Source of the DNA: Salvia splendens | Taxonomy: Eukaryota > Streptophyta > Magnoliopsida > Lamiales > Lamiaceae | Direction of reading: 5' to 3' | Assembly: GCF_004379255.2 (NCBI RefSeq) | Contig: NC_056052.1 | Span: 14,354,589-14,418,588, forward strand | DNA: 64,000 nucleotides | Shown here: positions 23,725 to 36,300 of the stretch, in pieces | Numbering within the stretch: the stretch's first letter is position 1 | Layout: the number at the start of each line of letters is the position of its first letter | Made by a program: the position numbers and the translations under genes | The notes under the pieces: model-generated | Told to the model about the DNA's origin: nothing | The model's database searches: none | The model's input: the letters and a program-made list of their open reading frames with translations, nothing else

Positions 23725-26700
23725 GATATCAAGAGGGCTCGAACTCGGCACCTCAAAATAATAATGTTTAAGCTCCATGCCGCTAGGACAAAGGCTCTGG
23801 ATGGGTTTGGGTTTTGGGTTTAGAGATTAGGTTAGGGTTTTTTGACGATGGATTTTAGCCGAAAACACAATTAACTGTTTTTTGAAGCCTTATTTTTAAT
23901 TTCTTAGTTTACGTTTTGTTTTCGTTTTGAGTTTTAAAAAATTTTAATAGCAATTTCGGGAATAAATTTTAACTTTCTGGTTTTCATTTTATTTCCTACT
24001 GTTTTTTAGGGTATTCTAAACAATTATAAATATAGTGATTTCCTTGAGTTTTGACTATAATATTTAGACAATGGACTAAGGCCAATTTTCTAGCCTTTAT
24101 TTTATTTTCTATTGAGTATTTAGGGTTTTCTAAACTCTTATAAATAGTGTTGTCCTTGTTTGAATACTGTTTTGGACAATGAATTTTGGCCATTTGACAT
24201 CATATATGGAAAAAAATTATTTTACATTATTTTTGGATTATTATTTTTAATATTCTAGTTTTCGTTTCATTTCCTTGTGAGTTTTCGGGATTTTCGTAAC
24301 ACTTATAAACAACGATGTCCTTGTTTAGGGTTTTGGATATGTGGTTTAGGGACAAGGTTTATGGTCTAGAGTTTAGGATTTTGGACAATGGATTTTGGCC
24401 GAATAACACAATTTACTGTATTTGGGGCCCAATTTTAATTTTACTAGTTTTCGTTTTATTCATAATGAGTTTTTAGGGTATTCTTCGCACTCATAAATAT
24501 CGATTTCTTTGTTTTGATTATATTTTCAGAAAATGGATTACGGCCAATTCACTAGTTTCATTTTAATTCCTTTAGAGTTTTTAGTGTTTTCAAAACTTTT
24601 TTAAAAAGGCCATTGATATGACTACGTTTTTTGGATAATGGACTCTGGCCATTTCACATTGTACACGAAAAAAATAATTTAATTTATTGTGGCAAAATTT
24701 TAAATTTTCTAGTTTTCATTTTTGTTCCATTTTAGTTTTAAGGATTTTCTGAACACTTATAAATCGCGATGTCCGTGTTAGGGCCTAGGATTTACGGTTT
24801 AGGGTTAGGATTTTTAGACGTTGTATTTCGGTCGAAAAACACATTTTACTATTTTTTGGGGCTTAATTTTTATTTTCATAGCTTTCATTATATTTCCTTT
24901 CGAGTTTTTAATTTTTAATAGCAATTTTGGTGATAATTTTTATTTTCTAGTTTTTCATTTTTTTCCTACTGAAATTTTAGGGTATTCTAAACACTTATAA
25001 TTATCGATTTCTTTTATTTAACTATACTTTTCATACAATGGATTACGACCAATTTTCTAGTTTTCAATTTATTTCCTTTAGAGTTTTAAGGTTTTCTAAA
25101 TTCTATTAAAAAGTGTTGTTCTTGGTTTTACTACATTTTTTGGATAATGAATTTTGACTATTTCACATCATATAGGGAATAAAATTAATTTACTATTTTG
25201 TGATTATTTTTAATTTTCTAGATTTCATTTTATTTCCTTTTTCATTTTTTAGGATTTTCTAAACACTTATAAATAGTGATGTTCTTGTTTAAGGTCTAGG
25301 GTTTAGGGTTTTTCTATAAAAAAAAACTCATGTATAAAGGAGGAACTTAGTAATGATATCAAGAGGGCTCGAACTCGGCACCTCAAAATAATAATGTTTA
25401 AGCTCCATGCCGCTAGGACAAAGGCTCTGGATGGGTTTGGGTTTTGGGTTAGAGATTAGGTTTAGGGTTTTTTGACGATGGATTTTAGCCGGAAAACACA
25501 ATTAACTGTTTTTTGAAGCTTATTTTTAATTTCTTAGTTTACGTTTGTTTCGTTTTGAGTTTTAAAATTTTAATAGCAATTTCGGGAATAAATTTTAACT
25601 TTCTGGTTTTCATTTTATTTCCTACTGTGTTTTTAGGGTATTCTAAACAATTATAAATATAGTGATTTCCTTGAGTTTTGACTATAATATTTAGACAATG
25701 GACTAAGGCCAATTTTCTAGCCTTTATTTTATTTTCTATTGAGTATTTAGGGTTTTCTAAACTCTTATAAATAGTGTTGTCCTTGTTTTGAATACTGTTT
25801 TGGACAATGAATTTTGGCCATTTGACATCATATATGGAAAAAAATTATTTTACATTATTTTTGGATTATTATTTTTAATATTCTAGTTTTCGTTTCATTT
25901 CCTTGTGAGTTTTCGGGATTTTCGTAACACTTATAAACAACGATGTCCTTGTTTAGGGTTTTGGATATGTGGTTTAGGGACAAGGTTTATGGTCTAGAGT
26001 TTAGGATTTTTGGACAATGGATTTTGGCCGAATAACACAATTTACTGTATTTGGGGCCCAATTTTAATTTTACTAGTTTTCGTTTTATTTCATAATGAGT
26101 TTTTAGGGTATTCTTCGCACTCATAAATATCGATTTCTTTGTTTTGATTATATTTTTCAGAAAATGGATTACGGCCAATTCACTAGTTTCATTTTAATTC
26201 CTTTAGAGTTTTTAGTGTTTTCAAAACTTTTTAAAAAGGCCATTGATATGACTACGTTTTTTGGATAATGGACTCTGGCCATTTCACATTGTACACGAAA
26301 AAAATAATTTAATTTATTGTGGCAAAATTTTAAATTTTCTAGTTTTCATTTTTTGTTCCATTTTAGTTTTAAGGATTTTCTGAACACTTATAAATCGCGA
26401 TGTCCGTGTTAGGGCCTAGGATTTACGGTTTAGGGTTTAGGATTTTAGACGTTGTATTTCGGTCGAAAAAACACATTTTACTATTTTTTGGGGCTTAATT
26501 TTTATTTTCATAGCTTTCATTATATTTCCTTTCGAGTTTTTAATTTTAATAGCAATTTTGGTGATAATTTTTATTTTCTAGTTTTTCATTTTTTCCTACT
26601 GAAATTTTAGGGTATTCTAAACACTTATAATTATCGATTTCTTTATTTAACTATACTTTTCATACAATGGATTACGACCAATTTTCTAGTTTTCAATTTA

Positions 26701-29700
26701 TTTCCTTTAGAGTTTTTAAGGTTTTCTAAATTCTATTAAAAGTGTTGTTCTTGGTTTTACTACATTTTTTGGATAATGAATTTTGACTATTTCACATCAT
26801 ATAGGGAATAAAATTAATTTACTATTTTGTGATTATTTTTAATTTTCTAGATTTCATTTATTTCCTTTTTCATTTTTTAGGATTTTCTAAACACTTATAA
26901 ATAGTGATGTTCTTGTTTAAGGTCTAGGGTTTAGGGTTTTTCTATAAAAAAAAAACTCATGTATAAAGGAGGAACTTAGTAATGATATCAAGAGGGCTCG
27001 AACTCGGCACCTCAAAATAATAATGTTTAAGCTCCATGCCGCTAGGACAAAGGCTCTGGATGGGTTTGGGTTTTGGGTTAGAGATTAGGTTTAGGGTTTT
27101 TTGACGATGGATTTTAGCCGGAAAACACAATTAACTGTTTTTTGAAGCTTATTTTTAATTTCTTAGTTTACGTTTTGTTTCGTTTTGAGTTTTAAAATTT
27201 TAATAGCAATTTCGGGAATAAATTTTAACTTTCTGGTTTTCATTTTATTTCCTACTGTGTTTTTAGGGTATTCTAAACAATTATAAATATAGTGATTTCC
27301 TTGAGTTTTGACTATAATATTTAGACAATGGACTAAGGCCAATTTTCTAGCCTTTATTTATTTTCTATTGAGTATTTAGGGTTTTCTAAACTCTTATAAA
27401 TAGTGTTGTCCTTGTTTTGAATACTGTTTTGGACAATGAATTTTGGCCATTTGACATCATATATGGAAAAAAATTATTTTACATTATTTTTGGATTATTA
27501 TTTTTAATATTCTAGTTTTCGTTTCATTTCCTTGTGAGTTTTCGGGATTTTCGTAACACTTATAAACAACGATGTCCTTGTTTAGGGTTTTGGATATGTG
27601 GTTTAGGGACAAGGTTTATGGTCTAGAGTTTAGGATTTTTGGACAATGGATTTTGGCCGAATAACACAATTTACTGTATTTGGGGCCCAATTTTAATTTT
27701 ACTAGTTTTCGTTTTATTTCATAATGAGTTTTTAGGGTATTCTTCGCACTCATAAATATCGATTTCTTTGTTTTGATTATATTTTTCAGAAAATGGATTA
27801 CGGCCAATTCACTAGTTTCATTTTAATTCCTTTAGAGTTTTTAGTGTTTTCAAAACTTTTTTAAAAAGGCCATTGATATGACTACGTTTTTTGGATAATG
27901 GACTCTGGCCATTTCACATTGTACACGAAAAAAATAATTTAATTTATTGTGGCAAAATTTTAAATTTTCTAGTTTTCATTTTTTGTTCCATTTTAGTTTT
28001 AAGGATTTTCTGAACACTTATAAATCGCGATGTCCGTGTTAGGGCCTAGGATTTACGGTTTAGGGTTTAGGATTTTTAGACGTTGTATTTCGGTCGAAAA
28101 ACACATTTTACTATTTTTTGGGGCTTAATTTTTATTTTCATAGCTTTCATTATATTTCCTTTCGAGTTTTTAATTTTTAATAGCAATTTTGGTGATAATT
28201 TTTATTTTCTAGTTTTTCATTTTTTTCCTACTGAAATTTTAGGGTATTCTAAACACTTATAATTATCGATTTCTTTTATTTAACTATACTTTTCATACAA
28301 TGGATTACGACCAATTTTCTAGTTTTCAATTTATTTCCTTTAGAGTTTTTAAGGTTTTCTAAATTCTATTAAAAAGTGTTGTTCTTGGTTTTACTACATT
28401 TTTTGGATAATGAATTTTGACTATTTCACATCATATAGGGAATAAAATTAATTTACTATTTTGTGATTATTTTTAATTTTCTAGTTTTCATTTTATTTCC
28501 TTTTGAGTTTTTAGGGTTTTCTAAACACTTATAAATAGTGATGTTCTTGTTTAAGGTCTAGGGTTTAGGGTTTTTCTATAAAAAAAAACTCATGTATAAA
28601 GGAGGAACTTAGTAATGATATCAAGAGGGCTCGAACTCGGCACCTCAAAATAATAATGTTTAAGCTCCATGCCGCTAGGACAAAGGCTCTGGATGGGTTT
28701 GGGTTTTGGGTTAGAGATTAGGTTTAGGGTTTTTTGACGATGGATTTTAGCCGGAAAACACAATTAACTGTTTTTTGAAGCTTATTTTTAATTTCTTAGT
28801 TTACGTTTTGTTTCGTTTTGAGTTTTAAAATTTTAATAGCAATTTCGGGAATAAATTTTAACTTTCTGGTTTTCATTTTATTTCCTACTGTGTTTTTAGG
28901 GTATTCTAAACAATTATAAATATAGTGATTTCCTTGAGTTTTGACTATAATATTTAGACAATGGACTAAGGCCAATTTTCTAGCCTTTATTTTATTTTCT
29001 ATTGAGTATTTAGGGTTTTCTAAACTCTTATAAATAGTGTTGTCCTTGTTTTGAATACTGTTTTGGACAATGAATTTTGGCCATTTGACATCATATATGG
29101 AAAAAAATTATTTTACATTATTTTTGGATTATTATTTTTAATATTCTAGTTTTCGTTTCATTTCCTTGTGAGTTTTCGGGATTTTCGTAACACTTATAAA
29201 CAACGATGTCCTTGTTTAGGGTTTTGGATATGTGGTTTAGGGACAAGGTTTATGGTCTAGAGTTTAGGATTTTTGGACAATGGATTTTGGCCGAATAACA
29301 CAATTTACTGTATTTGGGGCCCAATTTTAATTTTACTAGTTTTCGTTTTATTTCATAATGAGTTTTTAGGGTATTCTTCGCACTCATAAATATCGATTTC
29401 TTTGTTTTGATTATATTTTTCAGAAAATGGATTACGGCCAATTCACTAGTTTCATTTTAATTCCTTTAGAGTTTTTAGTGTTTTCAAAACTTTTTTAAAA
29501 AGGCCATTGATATGACTACGTTTTTTGGATAATGGACTCTGGCCATTTCACATTGTACACGAAAAAAATAATTTAATTTATTGTGGCAAAATTTTAAATT
29601 TTCTAGTTTTCATTTTTTGTTCCATTTTAGTTTTAAGGATTTTCTGAACACTTATAAATCGCGATGTCCGTGTTAGGGCCTAGGATTTACGGTTTAGGGT

Positions 29701-30212
29701 TTAGGATTTTTAGACGTTGTATTTCGGTCGAAAAACACATTTTACTATTTTTTGGGGCTTAATTTTTATTTTCATAGCTTTCATTATATTTCCTTTCGAG
29801 TTTTTAATTTTTAATAGCAATTTTGGTGATAATTTTTATTTTCTAGTTTTTCATTTTTTCCTACTGAAATTTTAGGGTATTCTAAACACTTATAATTATC
29901 GATTTCTTTATTTAACTATACTTTTCATACAATGGATTACGACCAATTTTCTAGTTTTCAATTTATTTCCTTTAGAGTTTTTAAGGTTTTCTAAATTCTA
30001 TTAAAAAGTGTTGTTCTTGGTTTTACTACATTTTTTGGATAATGAATTTTGACTATTTCACATCATATAGGGAATAAAATTAATTTACTATTTTGTGATT
30101 ATTTTTAATTTTCTAGATTTCATTTTATTTCCTTTTTCATTTTTTAGGATTTTCTAAACACTTATAAATAGTGATGTTCTTGTTTAAGGTCTAGGGTTTA
30201 GGGTTTTTCTAT

Positions 30213-30328
30213 AAAAAAAAACTCATGTATAAAGGAGGAACTTAGTAATGATATCAAGAGGGCTCGAACTCGGCACCTCAAAATAATAATGTTTAAGCTC
30301 CATGCCGCTAGGACAAAGGCTCTGGATG
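30213..30328 (-). repeat. Type A tRNA-derived SINE-like core (representative copy)
   Basis: On the minus strand, box A-like TAGCGGCATGGAGC lies at 30310-30297 and box B-like AGTTCGAGCC at 30270-30261, matching the GGTTCGANNCC consensus at 9-10 positions. A T9 run follows at 30221-30213. A transcript starting shortly before box A and ending in the T-run would be about 100 nt. The same arrangement occurs in every monomer at fixed offsets from GATATCAAGAGGG: box B at +11 to +20, box A at +47 to +60, T-run at about -37 to -29. It is not a functional tRNA gene, because no cloverleaf or anticodon arm is seen. Confidence 0.65.
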
Positions 30329-33300
30329 GGTTTGGGTTTTGGGTTAGAGATTAGGTTTAGGGTTTTTTGACGATGGATTTTAGCCGGAAAACACAATTAA
30401 CTGTTTTTTGAAGCTTATTTTTAATTTCTTAGTTTACGTTTTGTTTCGTTTTGAGTTTTAAAATTTTAATAGCAATTTCGGGAATAAATTTTAACTTTCT
30501 GGTTTTCATTTTATTTCCTACTGTGTTTTTAGGGTATTCTAAACAATTATAAATATAGTGATTTCCTTGAGTTTTGACTATAATATTTAGACAATGGACT
30601 AAGGCCAATTTTCTAGCCTTTATTTTATTTTCTATTGAGTATTTAGGGTTTTCTAAACTCTTATAAATAGTGTTGTCCTTGTTTTGAATACTGTTTTGGA
30701 CAATGAATTTTGGCCATTTGACATCATATATGGAAAAAAATTATTTTACATTATTTTTGGATTATTATTTTTAATATTCTAGTTTTCGTTTCATTTCCTT
30801 GTGAGTTTTCGGGATTTTCGTAACACTTATAAACAACGATGTCCTTGTTTAGGGTTTTGGATATGTGGTTTAGGGACAAGGTTTATGGTCTAGAGTTTAG
30901 GATTTTTGGACAATGGATTTTGGCCGAATAACACAATTTACTGTATTTGGGGCCCAATTTTAATTTTACTAGTTTTCGTTTTATTTCATAATGAGTTTTT
31001 AGGGTATTCTTCGCACTCATAAATATCGATTTCTTTGTTTTGATTATATTTTTCAGAAAATGGATTACGGCCAATTCACTAGTTTCATTTTAATTCCTTT
31101 AGAGTTTTTAGTGTTTTCAAAACTTTTTTAAAAAGGCCATTGATATGACTACGTTTTTTGGATAATGGACTCTGGCCATTTCACATTGTACACGAAAAAA
31201 ATAATTTAATTTATTGTGGCAAAATTTTAAATTTTCTAGTTTTCATTTTTTGTTCCATTTTAGTTTTAAGGATTTTCTGAACACTTATAAATCGCGATGT
31301 CCGTGTTAGGGCCTAGGATTTACGGTTTAGGGTTTAGGATTTTTAGACGTTGTATTTCGGTCGAAAAACACATTTTACTATTTTTTGGGGCTTAATTTTT
31401 ATTTTCATAGCTTTCATTATATTTCCTTTCGAGTTTTTAATTTTTAATAGCAATTTTGGTGATAATTTTTATTTTCTAGTTTTTCATTTTTTTCCTACTG
31501 AAATTTTAGGGTATTCTAAACACTTATAATTATCGATTTCTTTTATTTAACTATACTTTTCATACAATGGATTACGACCAATTTTCTAGTTTTCAATTTA
31601 TTTCCTTTAGAGTTTTTAAGGTTTTCTAAATTCTATTAAAAAGTGTTGTTCTTGGTTTTACTACATTTTTTGGATAATGAATTTTGACTATTTCACATCA
31701 TATAGGGAATAAAATTAATTTACTATTTTGTGATTATTTTTAATTTTCTAGATTTCATTTTATTTCCTTTTTCATTTTTTAGGATTTTCTAAACACTTAT
31801 AAATAGTGATGTTCTTGTTTAAGGTCTAGGGTTTAGGGTTTTTCTATAAAAAAAAACTCATGTATAAAGGAGGAACTTAGTAATGATATCAAGAGGGCTC
31901 GAACTCGGCACCTCAAAATAATAATGTTTAAGCTCCATGCCGCTAGGACAAAGGCTCTGGATGGGTTTGGGTTTTGGGTTAGAGATTAGGTTTAGGGTTT
32001 TTTGACGATGGATTTTAGCCGGAAAACACAATTAACTGTTTTTTGAAGCTTATTTTTAATTTCTTAGTTTACGTTTTGTTTCGTTTTGAGTTTTAAAATT
32101 TTAATAGCAATTTCGGGAATAAATTTTAACTTTCTGGTTTTCATTTTATTTCCTACTGTGTTTTTAGGGTATTCTAAACAATTATAAATATAGTGATTTC
32201 CTTGAGTTTTGACTATAATATTTAGACAATGGACTAAGGCCAATTTTCTAGCCTTTATTTTATTTTCTATTGAGTATTTAGGGTTTTCTAAACTCTTATA
32301 AATAGTGTTGTCCTTGTTTTGAATACTGTTTTGGACAATGAATTTTGGCCATTTGACATCATATATGGAAAAAAATTATTTTACATTATTTTTGGATTAT
32401 TATTTTTAATATTCTAGTTTTCGTTTCATTTCCTTGTGAGTTTTCGGGATTTTCGTAACACTTATAAACAACGATGTCCTTGTTTAGGGTTTTGGATATG
32501 TGGTTTAGGGACAAGGTTTATGGTCTAGAGTTTAGGATTTTTGGACAATGGATTTTGGCCGAATAACACAATTTACTGTATTTGGGGCCCAATTTTAATT
32601 TTACTAGTTTTCGTTTTATTTCATAATGAGTTTTTAGGGTATTCTTCGCACTCATAAATATCGATTTCTTTGTTTTGATTATATTTTTCAGAAAATGGAT
32701 TACGGCCAATTCACTAGTTTCATTTTAATTCCTTTAGAGTTTTTAGTGTTTTCAAAACTTTTTTAAAAAGGCCATTGATATGACTACGTTTTTTGGATAA
32801 TGGACTCTGGCCATTTCACATTGTACACGAAAAAAATAATTTAATTTATTGTGGCAAAATTTTAAATTTTCTAGTTTTCATTTTTTGTTCCATTTTAGTT
32901 TTAAGGATTTTCTGAACACTTATAAATCGCGATGTCCGTGTTAGGGCCTAGGATTTACGGTTTAGGGTTTAGGATTTTTAGACGTTGTATTTCGGTCGAA
33001 AAACACATTTTACTATTTTTTGGGGCTTAATTTTTATTTTCATAGCTTTCATTATATTTCCTTTCGAGTTTTTAATTTTTAATAGCAATTTTGGTGATAA
33101 TTTTTATTTTCTAGTTTTTCATTTTTTTCCTACTGAAATTTTAGGGTATTCTAAACACTTATAATTATCGATTTCTTTTATTTAACTATACTTTTCATAC
33201 AATGGATTACGACCAATTTTCTAGTTTTCAATTTATTTCCTTTAGAGTTTTTAAGGTTTTCTAAATTCTATTAAAAAGTGTTGTTCTTGGTTTTACTACA

Positions 33301-36300
33301 TTTTTTGGATAATGAATTTTGACTATTTCACATCATATAGGGAATAAAATTAATTTACTATTTTGTGATTATTTTTAATTTTCTAGATTTCATTTTATTT
33401 CCTTTTTCATTTTTTAGGATTTTCTAAACACTTATAAATAGTGATGTTCTTGTTTAAGGTCTAGGGTTTAGGGTTTTTCTATAAAAAAAAACTCATGTAT
33501 AAAGGAGGAACTTAGTAATGATATCAAGAGGGCTCGAACTCGGCACCTCAAAATAATAATGTTTAAGCTCCATGCCGCTAGGACAAAGGCTCTGGATGGG
33601 TTTGGGTTTTGGGTTAGAGATTAGGTTTAGGGTTTTTTGACGATGGATTTTAGCCGGAAAACACAATTAACTGTTTTTTGAAGCTTATTTTTAATTTCTT
33701 AGTTTACGTTTTGTTTCGTTTTGAGTTTTAAAATTTTAATAGCAATTTCGGGAATAAATTTTAACTTTCTGGTTTTCATTTTATTTCCTACTGTGTTTTT
33801 AGGGTATTCTAAACAATTATAAATATAGTGATTTCCTTGAGTTTTGACTATAATATTTAGACAATGGACTAAGGCCAATTTTCTAGCCTTTATTTTATTT
33901 TCTATTGAGTATTTAGGGTTTTCTAAACTCTTATAAATAGTGTTGTCCTTGTTTTGAATACTGTTTTGGACAATGAATTTTGGCCATTTGACATCATATA
34001 TGGAAAAAAATTATTTTACATTATTTTTGGATTATTATTTTTAATATTCTAGTTTTCGTTTCATTTCCTTGTGAGTTTTCGGGATTTTCGTAACACTTAT
34101 AAACAACGATGTCCTTGTTTAGGGTTTTGGATATGTGGTTTAGGGACAAGGTTTATGGTCTAGAGTTTAGGATTTTTGGACAATGGATTTTGGCCGAATA
34201 ACACAATTTACTGTATTTGGGGCCCAATTTTAATTTTACTAGTTTTCGTTTTATTTCATAATGAGTTTTTAGGGTATTCTTCGCACTCATAAATATCGAT
34301 TTCTTTGTTTTGATTATATTTTTCAGAAAATGGATTACGGCCAATTCACTAGTTTCATTTTAATTCCTTTAGAGTTTTTAGTGTTTTCAAAACTTTTTTA
34401 AAAAGGCCATTGATATGACTACGTTTTTTGGATAATGGACTCTGGCCATTTCACATTGTACACGAAAAAAATAATTTAATTTATTGTGGCAAAATTTTAA
34501 ATTTTCTAGTTTTCATTTTTTGTTCCATTTTAGTTTTAAGGATTTTCTGAACACTTATAAATCGCGATGTCCGTGTTAGGGCCTAGGATTTACGGTTTAG
34601 GGTTTAGGATTTTTAGACGTTGTATTTCGGTCGAAAAACACATTTTACTATTTTTTGGGGCTTAATTTTTATTTTCATAGCTTTCATTATATTTCCTTTC
34701 GAGTTTTTAATTTTTAATAGCAATTTTGGTGATAATTTTTATTTTCTAGTTTTTCATTTTTTTCCTACTGAAATTTTAGGGTATTCTAAACACTTATAAT
34801 TATCGATTTCTTTTATTTAACTATACTTTTCATACAATGGATTACGACCAATTTTCTAGTTTTCAATTTATTTCCTTTAGAGTTTTTAAGGTTTTCTAAA
34901 TTCTATTAAAAAGTGTTGTTCTTGGTTTTACTACATTTTTTGGATAATGAATTTTGACTATTTCACATCATATAGGGAATAAAATTAATTTACTATTTTG
35001 TGATTATTTTTAATTTTCTAGATTTCATTTTATTTCCTTTTTCATTTTTTAGGATTTTCTAAACACTTATAAATAGTGATGTTCTTGTTTAAGGTCTAGG
35101 GTTTAGGGTTTTTCTATAAAAAAAAACTCATGTATAAAGGAGGAACTTAGTAATGATATCAAGAGGGCTCGAACTCGGCACCTCAAAATAATAATGTTTA
35201 AGCTCCATGCCGCTAGGACAAAGGCTCTGGATGGGTTTGGGTTTTGGGTTAGAGATTAGGTTTAGGGTTTTTTGACGATGGATTTTAGCCGGAAAACACA
35301 ATTAACTGTTTTTTGAAGCTTATTTTTAATTTCTTAGTTTACGTTTTGTTTCGTTTTGAGTTTTAAAATTTTAATAGCAATTTCGGGAATAAATTTTAAC
35401 TTTCTGGTTTTCATTTTATTTCCTACTGTGTTTTTAGGGTATTCTAAACAATTATAAATATAGTGATTTCCTTGAGTTTTGACTATAATATTTAGACAAT
35501 GGACTAAGGCCAATTTTCTAGCCTTTATTTTATTTTCTATTGAGTATTTAGGGTTTTCTAAACTCTTATAAATAGTGTTGTCCTTGTTTTGAATACTGTT
35601 TTGGACAATGAATTTTGGCCATTTGACATCATATATGGAAAAAAATTATTTTACATTATTTTTGGATTATTATTTTTAATATTCTAGTTTTCGTTTCATT
35701 TCCTTGTGAGTTTTCGGGATTTTCGTAACACTTATAAACAACGATGTCCTTGTTTAGGGTTTTGGATATGTGGTTTAGGGACAAGGTTTATGGTCTAGAG
35801 TTTAGGATTTTTGGACAATGGATTTTGGCCGAATAACACAATTTACTGTATTTGGGGCCCAATTTTAATTTTACTAGTTTTCGTTTTATTTCATAATGAG
35901 TTTTTAGGGTATTCTTCGCACTCATAAATATCGATTTCTTTGTTTTGATTATATTTTTCAGAAAATGGATTACGGCCAATTCACTAGTTTCATTTTAATT
36001 CCTTTAGAGTTTTTAGTGTTTTCAAAACTTTTTTAAAAAGGCCATTGATATGACTACGTTTTTTGGATAATGGACTCTGGCCATTTCACATTGTACACGA
36101 AAAAAATAATTTAATTTATTGTGGCAAAATTTTAAATTTTCTAGTTTTCATTTTTGTTCCATTTTAGTTTTAAGGATTTTCTGAACACTTATAAATCGCG
36201 ATGTCCGTGTTAGGGCCTAGGATTTACGGTTTAGGGTTTAGGATTTTTAGACGTTGTATTTCGGTCGAAAAACACATTTTACTATTTTTTGGGGCTTAAT

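Noticed and set aside
30250..30328. tRNA gene
   Set aside because: Box A and box B are present but no acceptor stem, anticodon arm or CCA-side pairing is seen; a SINE-like core fits better.
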